Both the position numbers and the translations under genes were made by a program. Positions 45,205 through 54,260 of a stretch of 64,000 nt of DNA are shown one piece after another. The stretch is taken from positions 1-64,000 of the forward strand of contig CALUIV010000015.1 in assembly GCA_944320775.1 (NCBI GenBank), read 5' to 3'. The notes below the pieces were generated by a model. The model ran no database searches. It saw nothing but the letters and a program-made list of their open reading frames with translations, and was not told where the DNA came from. Positions within the stretch are counted from its first letter, which is position 1. Each line of letters starts with the position of its first letter. This stretch comes from an uncultured Paraprevotella sp. GTDB taxonomy: Bacteria > Bacteroidota > Bacteroidia > Bacteroidales > Bacteroidaceae.

Positions 45205-47568
45205 TCACTCGTCATAAGAATTTTTAATATCAGTATTTGAAATAGAAGTTTCGGTCTCCTTTACTCTCGCATGGAGATTTCCAAATGAAAAACTTACGGT
45301 TAAAGAATAATAAGCATGGAAACGACGGATCTTCCGTGTTTGATAATAGCCCTCTCCCTGGGTCGTATATGTTCTGCTGTAATATGTCGGAGCAAAGTTT
45401 TCAGCACTTAATGACACGCGCAACTTGTTCGACAGGAAGTTGCGGGCCAGACTGATGCCATATCCATAATTTGAACCTCCCTTGCCCTGAAAGTTTATCC
45501 ACGGTGTGTTATAGTTTCCGCGCAGTTCTCCATAAATTCCGAACGGCAACTCCTGCGACAGATTTACATTGCCGTTAAATTGAACTCCGGAGTTACCCGA
45601 ATTGAGTCTGTGGGAAGAATAATCAATATAGTCTAATGACAAATTTGTGCGTAATGAGGTTTTTCTGGTTATGTTCCAAGTCAAGAAAGATGATATTCCC
45701 AACATCCATCTATCTGCAATATTATCGTATGTCGTATTGAGGATATTCTTTCCGTCCAGAAAAGAATACTTCAGGATTACGTCTGACGCATATCCTCCTG
45801 ATATTGAAGTACTCAAATACAGCCTGTTCAGGTTGTAATTTGCACTTAACGAGAGTTTTTGATTTTTCTCAGGCGATATTTTAGGATTTCCGTAACTGAT
45901 GCGGGTCGGTTCATCCTGAAAAACGAACGGGTTCATGACGGAAATGTCAGGAATAAGGGAAGTCATGCTGTAGGATAATTCATATCTTTGTTTACCATTG
46001 GGAACAAATGACATGGTGAGTGTCGGTTGCCATATAAGATTACGTCGAGAGTAAGAGTATTCAGGACCGTATTTGGAGTTTGTCACCTTGTCATTGTACG
46101 ACCGTATGCCGACACCACAATTCAGTGAGAATCTTTCTACTGCAAATTTGTATGCCAAACTACCATCTAAAAGATGCTGTTTCAACTTTATATTTTCTAT
46201 ATTGGTTCCAAGACTGTCATCGTCAACATCTGAGCGGAACCGATACATGACATTGGCGAATATCGTGTGCTTGCGTAAGAAATGCCGCCGGTATTCTGCC
46301 ATTGTCGTGTGCATGGTCAGATCCACGAATTCTCTACGGTCATATTTCTCTAATTGGGGAAGCAGGGAACTGTCGTTGTATAATATCACATCATATCTGA
46401 CTTTTTGTAAACTGCTGTTAGGCCGTTTGTAAAAGTCATATCCAATGAATAATTTTCCGTTTTCGCCATTTTCGCCATATATCTTTTCAAAGTTAATGTT
46501 GGCACTGTACTCTTTATCATCATAAGTTGTTTGGCTCGACTGGTTGTAGGCGACGAGATCCAAAAGATTTTCAGAACGTATAACTGTATTAGAGTGGGAA
46601 GAAGTGTACGGATTCGTTTTTGCCAATATACGCCCATAGGCCGATACAATCGTATGGTCATCGATATCATATGACATCGACAACTCCGCATTGTTGAAAT
46701 GTGCCCGGTATCCTGAGTTGGTAGTTTTCCTGACGTATGATAGCTGATCTTCAGAATTTCCTCGCATTTCTTCAAGATAATCCTTATCCTTGTGGTCATG
46801 GTTTAACATATAATAATAAGAACCGGAAACACAAAACTTGTTTATTTTTGTAAGGCCCCACAATGATGCTTGCCATGAATAGTCTTTCAGACGCATTGTC
46901 GCATTAGCTTGATATCCTTCAAGTCGTCCTTTTGTTACAATATTTATCTCAAGAGTATTCGGATCATTACCCGTTGGATCGCTTTTCAGTTCTATTCGTT
47001 TGATGTAATCCGCTTTCAGAGAGCGCAAAGCTGTCTGCAAATCACCAGTAAGCATCGGACTGGACAATCCGTTGACTTTATAGACAAGGTTCTTGCCCTG
47101 CATCGAAGATATATTACCGTCAATAGTTGCATTAAGAATCGGTATCCGACCCAAGGCTTCAAAAGCAGACTTGCCGATTAAAGCGCTGTCGGATGCGACA
47201 TCGTAGATATAGCGGTCTGATTTGACATGAAATTTATTTCTAATAGCACTTACTGTGACTTCCTGCAAAATATAACCCATATCCAAAAAGATGGTATCGC
47301 CTCCTGAATATGTGCGAGCATTTACGTTTGTTTCCTCGTATCCAAACTTCCTTACGGTAATCCGGATTGCATTTTCTGGTATTCTTACTATACCCGAATC
47401 GTCAGATATTAGCTTCAATACTGCATCTGAGTTTTCAATCCAAACCGACACCACTGCAGCGGGAATGGGTGTTTTCAACTCCTTATCTGCAATGACAACA
47501 TTATCGCCATACATATATTGGGACAGCAAAATGATACAGTACAATAGTGCAAGGATTCGGGCTCTCAT
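45205..47568 (-). CDS. Outer-membrane beta-barrel family protein
   Basis: The 787-residue product has a signal peptide, then a beta-sandwich domain of about 75 residues (VIADKELKTPIPAAVVSVWI onward). A TonB-plug-like region (SAFEALGRIPILNATIDGN near residue 130) and a barrel of many beta strands follow. The pattern fits the outer-membrane barrel group related to TonB-dependent receptors. It is 44 bp downstream of a PstS-like lipoprotein gene on the same strand, so the two may act together in capturing a ligand. The substrate is unknown. Confidence 0.8.
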   Translation of the reverse strand: MRARILALLYCIILLSQYMYGDNVVIADKELKTPIPAAVVSVWIENSDAVLKLISDDSGIVRIPENAIRITVRKFGYEETNVNARTYSGGDTIFLDMGYILQEVTVSAIRNKFHVKSDRYIYDVASDSALIGKSAFEALGRIPILNATIDGNISSMQGKNLVYKVNGLSSPMLTGDLQTALRSLKADYIKRIELKSDPTGNDPNTLEINIVTKGRLEGYQANATMRLKDYSWQASLWGLTKINKFCVSGSYYYMLNHDHKDKDYLEEMRGNSEDQLSYVRKTTNSGYRAHFNNAELSMSYDIDDHTIVSAYGRILAKTNPYTSSHSNTVIRSENLLDLVAYNQSSQTTYDDKEYSANINFEKIYGENGENGKLFIGYDFYKRPNSSLQKVRYDVILYNDSSLLPQLEKYDRREFVDLTMHTTMAEYRRHFLRKHTIFANVMYRFRSDVDDDSLGTNIENIKLKQHLLDGSLAYKFAVERFSLNCGVGIRSYNDKVTNSKYGPEYSYSRRNLIWQPTLTMSFVPNGKQRYELSYSMTSLIPDISVMNPFVFQDEPTRISYGNPKISPEKNQKLSLSANYNLNRLYLSTSISGGYASDVILKYSFLDGKNILNTTYDNIADRWMLGISSFLTWNITRKTSLRTNLSLDYIDYSSHRLNSGNSGVQFNGNVNLSQELPFGIYGELRGNYNTPWINFQGKGGSNYGYGISLARNFLSNKLRVSLSAENFAPTYYSRTYTTQGEGYYQTRKIRRFHAYYSLTVSFSFGNLHARVKETETSISNTDIKNSYDE

Positions 47569-47612
47569 TCATTATTTTATATAAATCTCGTTAAAGGGTA
47601 AAGGGTATTAGT

Positions 47613-48833
47613 TTACCAATGTATTTTTGATGTATATTCTGTTTGATCGACAAAAGTCACTTTCACGATATATGCTCCATTTCCTATATTAAGTAAAGGG
47701 ATGCTGTTTGTATTCATACTTTGCTGCAATACAATCTTTCCATCCAAACTTATTATCTGTATATATGCCGGAAGTACGGATGACTGCACATTTAGAAAAC
47801 CGTTAATGTATGAGATCCGTGTTTCTGTTGTTTCTGTATTTCTGATTCCTGACGGATTGGGTATCAATGGTACATAGCCGCTTTCTTCTACGATAGCCTG
47901 TCCTCCTGTTGTAGTCAGAAAATCGAAAATCTTATATGCCGTTGATGATTTGTCAATATCTGAACGTACGGCAGCATACACATCGGTAATATATGGATAC
48001 GTGCCATTCATTATGTTCGCTTTGGTCATTGCTATATCGTTTACACCAATTGCTTTTGTATTTTCATTGTCAATCATTACATTATAATAATAGAAAGGAG
48101 TAAAAGCGATTCCGGTCTCGTCGTATTCAATTTGATAATAGGGTGACATCATCGTTGTACCTATATGCAATTCCGAAAATTCCTTTATTGTCAGTCCTTG
48201 CATGACCATTGTCTCAAATTTCTCCTGACTGCCGGAGTTCCTATTACGCACATAAGGAGTGATAAGAACATCATTGCCTCCTACTTCATTCCAATTGACA
48301 ATATCACCAGTATATATACCTTGTATTTGCTGTATAGTAAGACTACTCACGGGATTGTTTGGATTTATTATGAAAGCCAAAGCATCCTTGGCTATAGGTT
48401 TCTCTATAAGTGCTACGCCCATTTCTTCTGCATAATCTTTTTCGTCCCGAGAAATACTTCTGGCTGTCATTATCAGTTCTACTTTGTCATCTATCAAGTT
48501 AATAAAGGACTGATGCGTATTGTTGTTTTGTAAACATTCTAATTGCAAATGGTCTTCTTGTTCTTTTGTGCATGTATAATGTATTTTAATGCTCTTTGGA
48601 CCATCGTCAGGATCCTGTAAGAATGGGTTGTCCTTTATCCATTCATAATCAAAACCTAAAAGGTTACACGTCAATATGCGTCTTAATGGTTCTGTAGAAT
48701 CTGAACCATCAATTGTGGGAAAGTTTTCTATTGTAATCCCATTTAAACCCGTGTTGCTTTCTGGTGCCTCATCAGCATTGCACGATGTGACAGAGAGGAT
48801 TATAAGCAATAAAATTATTTCAAATTTCTTCAT
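47613..48833 (-). CDS. PstS-like substrate-binding lipoprotein with a sorting-domain-like C-terminus
   Basis: ATG 48833 opens a signal peptide with the lipobox SVTSCNAD. The body resembles the phosphate-type solute-binding fold: IDGSDSTEPLRRIL near residue 40 and PIAKDALAFIINPNNPVSSL near residue 145, followed by IYTGDIVNWNEVGG near residue 172 and RNRNSGSQEKFE near residue 193, all typical of PstS. The last 70 residues (IQIISLDGKIVLQQ through GAYIVKVTFVDQTEYTSKI) resemble a type IX secretion sorting domain. Lipobox and sorting tail together are unusual. No Pst permease is nearby; an outer-membrane barrel follows. Confidence 0.75.
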   Translation of the reverse strand: MKKFEIILLLIILSVTSCNADEAPESNTGLNGITIENFPTIDGSDSTEPLRRILTCNLLGFDYEWIKDNPFLQDPDDGPKSIKIHYTCTKEQEDHLQLECLQNNNTHQSFINLIDDKVELIMTARSISRDEKDYAEEMGVALIEKPIAKDALAFIINPNNPVSSLTIQQIQGIYTGDIVNWNEVGGNDVLITPYVRNRNSGSQEKFETMVMQGLTIKEFSELHIGTTMMSPYYQIEYDETGIAFTPFYYYNVMIDNENTKAIGVNDIAMTKANIMNGTYPYITDVYAAVRSDIDKSSTAYKIFDFLTTTGGQAIVEESGYVPLIPNPSGIRNTETTETRISYINGFLNVQSSVLPAYIQIISLDGKIVLQQSMNTNSIPLLNIGNGAYIVKVTFVDQTEYTSKIHW

Positions 48834-48972
48834 ACAATATTTAGTTTTAAAATCAGTATTTATAAACAACGTGAGTTCGATATAAAATCAAATATAATCT
48901 ACTATAAAATAGGAACATAACAATAAAAGTATTAAATTTATAGTGCTACATAATATTTAAACGATTACCGCA

Positions 48973-49282
48973 ATGTCTCCAAAATTCAAAGTTACAGAAA
49001 TTTATTGTATGACCGATGATTTTTGCAAAGAATTTACATTACAACAGGCAAAATATATAAGACATTCGATGATTTGCTGAGCGCGGGAAATGTTCCATGG
49101 GCAGGTTTTTGGGTTTTAAGCTACATCTGATTATCAATGATAAAGGTGAAACCTTTAATTTCACGTTTACACCCGGAAATGTGGATGACCGTGAACCTTT
49201 AAAACAAGATAGGTTTTTGGAAAATATTAAAGGAGAACTATGTGTAATTAACATTTTATCTGAAAAATCATATTCTCGTTGA
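48973..49282 (+). mobile_element. Degraded IS982-family transposase
   Basis: From ATG 48973 the frame reads MSPKFKVTEIYCMTDDFCKE, an IS982 transposase N-terminus, and ends at 49080 after a deletion. A second frame from 49097 reads FLGFKLHLIINDKGE and TPGNVDDREPLK, the conserved catalytic-domain segment of the same family. The middle and C-terminal parts are missing and the pieces are in different frames. Terminal repeats were not found. Confidence 0.8.
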
Positions 49283-49429
49283 GCATTTATATTAGGGCAT
49301 TTAGTTTCTTGAAACTGAATTCTTATCACATTGCTAAAAGTATCCTGAATATTCAGCTTCACACATTCCTTCGAGTGAGTTAACCAGATATATTTCAACT
49401 ATGAAGAGCGTATGACTGTCTGAAATGCC

Positions 49430-49850
49430 ATTGGCTGTTTTTAAGAAAGAACGACGGATATGAGATTTGGGAAAGCGCTGTATCGGAAAGACACCTCTCG
49501 TGTGGAAAGCATACGAGAACGAACCTATCCTTTATTTCTTTGTAGCACGAAAGGCCGCATGAACCTTGTCGTCTGCGGCTCAATCTACTCCAGAAAGCTA
49601 TCCTTATCGAGGAATTCTGCAAGGACTACGAGATATATTTCTCAATTCTGTCAGCCATAGCGAGAGGCAAAACCTCCCGTTCGGAAATGAAAGTGTGACA
49701 AGTACAATATCGAAGAAAATACGTTTCTTTTGGATTTTCCTCAATAATGAAGCCAAGCGCGGTTTCCTTACCCTGATTGCATCGGAAATCGTAGGTAAAC
49801 CGACTTCCAGGCGTTCCTTTTTGTCCATAGACATATAGTGATTGGTAGTG
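49430..49850 (+). pseudogene. Debris of two ATPase genes
   Basis: In one frame 49601-49697 reads LIEEFCKDYEIYFSILSAIA, then RGKTSRSEMK, as in the AAA ATPase family with a DUF234 tail. About 20 bp on, in a different frame with one shift, appears NNEAKRGFLTLIASEIVGK, which matches the region before the nuclease domain of the PF09820-type ATPase found at 32175-33752 (NNEVKKGFLALIAGS). Both are short, frameshifted remains joined end to end. Confidence 0.7.
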
Positions 49851-49938
49851 AAAAAAGCTTTTCTGTCAATAAAGGACCTAAAATAAGAAGTGTATTGATA
49901 AAAACAGAAGTTTAACATGCGATATAGAATAAAAGTAT

Positions 49939-49946
49939 TATCTTTG
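49939..49946 (+). promoter_or_regulatory. Probable -7 box of the ATPase/TOPRIM pair
   Basis: TATCTTTG matches TAnnTTTG exactly, 28 bp before the ATPase start. No TTTG lies at the standard distance; a TTTA lies at 49911-49914, four bases too far. Confidence 0.5.
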
Positions 49947-49974
49947 TGATAATATATGGGTAATATTATATAAT

Positions 49975-51072
49975 ATGATGCAGTCTCTTAAAATTCGTAA
50001 TTTTAAAAACTTGTCAGGGTTGAATATCCCCAAATTATCTCGAATTAATTTAATTTCAGGAAAGAATAATGTCGGAAAATCATCCTTATTAGAGGCTATT
50101 GGTGTGTACATTGATGATTCTGAATTATTGTATGTGATTGAAGAAAGAGGAGAATACCCCAAATACCTTAATAGAGATATAACCGACTATTTTAAAACAA
50201 ATATGGAAGCCATTGCTTCTATATTTTCAAATAGGAATACTGAAGTATCCTCAGATAATATCATTGAAATATCTGATAACGAGGATATTTTATCGCTTCG
50301 TTTTGTGTATTACACAGAACAAGAAACGGAGGAAAACGGTAATATAGTGAGGAAGGCTATTGTTTTTGATTCCGAAGATGATTTGATTGCAGAAAATGCT
50401 CTTTTAGCATTAGAAATAGTAAGACAAGGTAAGAACAAGGCCTTGATTCCTTTAGAACGTCGTCTTGATCGTATTAGATTTGGGCGAACAAAAAGAATGG
50501 ATGTAACTCCTATCATTAGAATCAATCCAGAGTCTAATGACAATATTTTTGTAGGAAAATTATGGGACAATGTAACTTTGACAGAAAAAGAAGAATATGT
50601 CATAAAAGCATTACAGATTATTGAACCCAAGGTGGAAAGTTTGGCCTTCTTAGAAGAAACTCCACGTATAGGACGATATCCTGTTGTCAAGGTAAGTGGC
50701 GTAAGCAAAAGACTTCCACTAAGAAGTATGGGGGATGGCATTAATCATATTTTGTCTATCATCCTTGCTTTAGTTAATTGCGAAAATGGCTGTTTGTTGA
50801 TAGACGAAATTGATAACGGTCTACATTATACAGTACAGAAACAATTGTGGTCTATAATTTTTAAGTTAGCAATTAAACTTAATGTACAAATTTTTGCAAC
50901 TACACATAGTTCTGATTGTATAAGTAGTTTTGGTAATGTCTTAAAAGAGGAGGCGAATACCGCAGAGGGACGTTATATAAGACTTGAAAATAAGCAAGGT
51001 TCAATAAAATATACAGAATATAATTTTGATGAGTTGAAGATTGTAGCTGCTCAAAACATCGAAATCAGATAG
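49975..51072 (+). CDS. OLD-like AAA ATPase of a candidate two-gene defence pair
   Basis: A 365-residue ABC-type/OLD-like ATPase. It has the SMC-like start SLKIRNFKNLSGLNIPKLSR, Walker A SGKNNVGKSSLLE near residue 29, signature-like LRSMGDGINHIL near residue 248, Walker B CLLIDEIDNGLH near residue 272 and a histidine switch FATTHSSD near residue 306. It has no TOPRIM domain of its own; one is encoded 3 bp downstream. This split layout resembles systems such as PARIS, where ATPase and TOPRIM are separate genes. AT-rich codon use contrasts with the peptide transporter that follows. ATG 49978 is an alternative start. Confidence 0.85.
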   Translation: MMQSLKIRNFKNLSGLNIPKLSRINLISGKNNVGKSSLLEAIGVYIDDSELLYVIEERGEYPKYLNRDITDYFKTNMEAIASIFSNRNTEVSSDNIIEISDNEDILSLRFVYYTEQETEENGNIVRKAIVFDSEDDLIAENALLALEIVRQGKNKALIPLERRLDRIRFGRTKRMDVTPIIRINPESNDNIFVGKLWDNVTLTEKEEYVIKALQIIEPKVESLAFLEETPRIGRYPVVKVSGVSKRLPLRSMGDGINHILSIILALVNCENGCLLIDEIDNGLHYTVQKQLWSIIFKLAIKLNVQIFATTHSSDCISSFGNVLKEEANTAEGRYIRLENKQGSIKYTEYNFDELKIVAAQNIEIR

Positions 51073-51075
51073 CTT

Positions 51076-51711
51076 ATGGATAACATAACTCAAACATTAT
51101 TGGTTGAAGGTAATGATGATTTACATCTTATCTGCAATATATGTGTCGCTTTTAATATCAAAGAAACTTTTAAAATAGAAGATTGTAAAGGTATCACAAA
51201 TCTGTTGAATGGATTACCAGTAAGACTTAAAGGCTCTGGCGAAATTAAAACTATTGGAATAGTTATGGATGCAGATGATAATATCCAATCAAGATGGATA
51301 CAGATGCGTCAGATACTGATAAACTCGAAGCTGTATAGCAACATTCCAAATGATTGTCCTCAAGAAGGTGCTATTATTTATCCTGATAATATTGATGATA
51401 TTAAAATAGGCGTATGGATTATGCCAGACAACAACAATAATGGAATGTTAGAGGACTTTGTAGCATTTTTAATTCCTAATGGTGATAAATTGTTGCCTGA
51501 AGTTGATAGTGCTTTAGAGAATATTGAAGCGAAAGGTTTGAATATGTATAAATCAATTCATCATTCCAAGGCAAGAATTCATACTTGGTTGGCATGGCAA
51601 AACGATCCCGGAACGCCAATGGGAGCTGCCATTACCAAGAAATACTTGACTACAACCCCTCCTATTTGTCAAAAATTCATTAAATGGTTAAACGCCCTAT
51701 ATAATAATTAA
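51076..51711 (+). CDS. DUF3226 TOPRIM-like protein
   Basis: The 211-residue protein has TOPRIM-type acidic motifs: TLLVEGNDDLHLI near residue 8 and IGIVMDADDN near residue 63. A later acidic cluster ends in a helical C-terminus (KFIKWLNALYNN). The DUF3226 family is assigned to the TOPRIM fold. It begins 3 bp after the ATPase stop, so the products are surely co-made and probably form a complex. A nuclease effector controlled by the ATPase is a reasonable inference by analogy with OLD-family systems; it is not shown by the sequence. Confidence 0.82.
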   Translation: MDNITQTLLVEGNDDLHLICNICVAFNIKETFKIEDCKGITNLLNGLPVRLKGSGEIKTIGIVMDADDNIQSRWIQMRQILINSKLYSNIPNDCPQEGAIIYPDNIDDIKIGVWIMPDNNNNGMLEDFVAFLIPNGDKLLPEVDSALENIEAKGLNMYKSIHHSKARIHTWLAWQNDPGTPMGAAITKKYLTTTPPICQKFIKWLNALYNN

Positions 51712-51895
51712 GCAGTATTAAAGCTAATATCAGTAATAATGGTCATAAATGTTATGATTGGCCATGATGTTTAGTATCATTATGATATTATCTCCCCCGT
51801 CCAACTTAATCCTGCACTCTAATTCTGTATGCGTGACATCTTACGCGTTCAATAGTTGATAATACTAACTATCAAAACAGCTAATCTAAGACGAA

Positions 51896-53449
51896 ATGAG
51901 TATCAAAACAGCAAACCCGAAAGGGCTTTATCTGCTTTTTGCCACGGAAATGTGGGAACGTTTCAGTTATTACGGCATGCGTGCCATCTTTATCCTCTAC
52001 ATGACCCAGGCCCTGCTTTTCAACAAGGAACTGGCTTCGGAAATCTACGGAAGCTACACCGGACTGGTTTATCTCACGCCACTGATTGGCGGCTACATCG
52101 CCGACCGTTATTGGGGAAACCGGCGCTCGATTATTGTCGGTGCCCTGATTATGGCACTCGGTCAGTTTCTGATGTTTCTCAGCGCCTGCGATTATGAACA
52201 GCCTGCTGTAGCCGTACCCCTGATGTTTGCCGGACTGGCCGCCCTGATTTTAGGTAACGGTTTCTTCAAGCCCAATATCTCAACCCTCGTGGGCGATCTC
52301 TACGCACCGTCCGACCATCGGAAGGATTCGGCATTCACCATTTTCTACATGGGTGTCAATGTCGGATCGTTTATCGCTCCGCTCTGGTGCGGTTTCGTTG
52401 GCGACACGGGTAATCCCTCGGATTTCAAATGGGGTTTCCTGTCGGCCTGCATCGGTATGGTCATCGGCACCCTGTTATTCTGGACGCTGAAAAACAAGTA
52501 TGTGGTCACTCCCGAAGGTCGGGCTATCGGCATGCCTCCGGCCAAAAGTCCCCAGACGGCCGCACAGCAACCCGACGTGCCGGCATCAAAAACCCGCATT
52601 GCGGCAACCATTTTCGGTACCGCCCTGCTTGTAGTGCTCTTTTCGCTGAACTATGGTTATTTCCAGGGCAACGGAACACTCTTTGAACAGGCCGACTTTA
52701 TCGGAGCCTGCATCTATGCCATCTGCATCACGGTGCCTTTGTTCATCATCACCGACAAGAGCCTGACGGCCATTGAACGGGCCCGTATCCTGGTGATCTA
52801 CATCATCGCATTCTTTGTCATCTTCTTCTGGGCAGCATTCGAACAGGCCGGTGCTTCGCTCACATTCTTTGCCAACGAACAGACCGACCGTCACATCGGT
52901 AGCTGGGAAATGCCGGCTTCTTATTTCCAGTCGTTCAATCCCGTTATCTTAGTCTGCCTCACCCCGGTGTTCACCAGCCTCTGGTCGTTCCTGTCCAAGC
53001 GTAACTGCGAACCCTCTTCGCCCGTAAAGCAGGCACTCGGTCTGATGTTACTGGCCATAGGTTATGTGGTGATTGCGTTCGGAGTGCGCCATGTGGAACC
53101 CGGCGTCAAAGTGAGTATGATCTGGCTCACCAGTCTGTACCTGCTCCACACCATGGGCGAGCTGAGCCTGTCGCCCATCGGGCTTTCCATGGTAAACAAA
53201 CTCTCTCCGGCGCGCTTCTCCTCCCTGATGATGGGTGTGTGGTATCTGAGTACGGCAACAGCCAATAAATTTGCCGGTGCACTGAGCAGCTACTATCCGG
53301 AAGAAGGAGTTGCCAAATCGTTTTTGGGTTATCCGGTGACCGACCTTTTTGACTTCTTCATGCTGTTTGCCATGATGAGTGCCGCAGCATCGGTCATCCT
53401 CTTCCTGCTTTGCAAAACGCTGAAACGCATGATGCACGGCATTGAATAA
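51896..53449 (+). CDS. POT/PTR family proton-dependent oligopeptide transporter
   Basis: The 517-residue membrane protein has about 12-14 hydrophobic segments and the family motif FATEMWERFSYYGMRAIF near residue 15. It also has GGYIADRYWGNRRSIIVG near residue 62 and NGFFKPNISTLVGDLY near residue 121. It imports di- and tripeptides with protons across the inner membrane. Its higher GC content and codon use resemble the housekeeping genes rather than its accessory neighbours. Followed by a strong hairpin. Confidence 0.94.
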   Translation: MSIKTANPKGLYLLFATEMWERFSYYGMRAIFILYMTQALLFNKELASEIYGSYTGLVYLTPLIGGYIADRYWGNRRSIIVGALIMALGQFLMFLSACDYEQPAVAVPLMFAGLAALILGNGFFKPNISTLVGDLYAPSDHRKDSAFTIFYMGVNVGSFIAPLWCGFVGDTGNPSDFKWGFLSACIGMVIGTLLFWTLKNKYVVTPEGRAIGMPPAKSPQTAAQQPDVPASKTRIAATIFGTALLVVLFSLNYGYFQGNGTLFEQADFIGACIYAICITVPLFIITDKSLTAIERARILVIYIIAFFVIFFWAAFEQAGASLTFFANEQTDRHIGSWEMPASYFQSFNPVILVCLTPVFTSLWSFLSKRNCEPSSPVKQALGLMLLAIGYVVIAFGVRHVEPGVKVSMIWLTSLYLLHTMGELSLSPIGLSMVNKLSPARFSSLMMGVWYLSTATANKFAGALSSYYPEEGVAKSFLGYPVTDLFDFFMLFAMMSAAASVILFLLCKTLKRMMHGIE

Positions 53450-53460
53450 GACAACATCTA

Positions 53461-53503
53461 TCTGCTTGCTGATTTCATAATATAAAAATCAGCAAGCAGA
53501 TTT
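53461..53503 (+). terminator. Terminator after the peptide transporter
   Basis: TCTGCTTGCTGATTT (53461-53475) is the exact reverse complement of 53486-53500, with a 10-base loop, followed by TTT. It lies 11 bp after the stop codon. Confidence 0.8.
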
Positions 53504-53639
53504 ACGTTACCAGTTCTGTTTATAATTCCATCATATATATTCTTCAAAAGCTGAATCATCAAGCAATAATAATTGCCTTGATCATAAAAAATCCATATGC
53601 CATTTTATAGCCACCTGAGGACATAGATACAGAAAGATA

Positions 53640-54260
53640 TTATTTAAGTAAAAAGTCTGAATAACTATAAAATGTTTTCATCAGCATATCCATCCTTCTC
53701 TTTTGCGAAATGGAGTCTTCCCCCAATAATGTGGTAAGGAAATCCCAAAACGTTTTCCGGTGATGTGAAAATTTTAAATGGGCCATTTCATGAAGAATTA
53801 CACTATCCATATATTGCTGCGGTAAAAGAATAATCCTCGGTGACAAGACGATGGTTTGATATCCCTTATAACATTGTCCCAAAACACATTTTCTGAGTTT
53901 CTTTACAATTACTTTTTTGGCAAACAAACAATGTTGATGCTCCAGCTCGTGCAGTCGTTGGGGCAATACCCTATCGGCCATATCTATGATATACGCTTTA
54001 AGTTTGTCTCTCAGCCATTTCTGTAGCCCTCTATTCTCCCACTCGGCAATTTCCGCATAGAAAAAATGCAGACTATGCCCATCTATCTGACAAATAACCA
54101 GATTTCCTCCTTTATGATAAACGGCCGATGTTTCATGTTTTGAAACTTCCATTTGAAGTGTGAACAGATCAACCACGACCCATTCCACCAACAAATAGTT
54201 TGACTGCAATCTGAAATTGGGATTTATGATGTAAACGGATCTATTTCTTATATTTTCCAT
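53640..54260 (-). CDS. YgjP/DUF45-type metallopeptidase
   Basis: The 206-residue protein has the zinc motif VILHEMAHLKFSHHRKTFW near residue 160, with HExxH and a further His, as in the YgjP/SprT-like group. The preceding SPRIILLPQQYMDS matches the family's beta sheet. It is the last gene of the minus-strand conflict-type operon and overlaps the vWA gene by 13 bp, so it is translationally coupled. In this context a protease arm acting on partner or target proteins is inferred; the stand-alone housekeeping members have no clear role. Confidence 0.85.
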   Translation of the reverse strand: MENIRNRSVYIINPNFRLQSNYLLVEWVVVDLFTLQMEVSKHETSAVYHKGGNLVICQIDGHSLHFFYAEIAEWENRGLQKWLRDKLKAYIIDMADRVLPQRLHELEHQHCLFAKKVIVKKLRKCVLGQCYKGYQTIVLSPRIILLPQQYMDSVILHEMAHLKFSHHRKTFWDFLTTLLGEDSISQKRRMDMLMKTFYSYSDFLLK

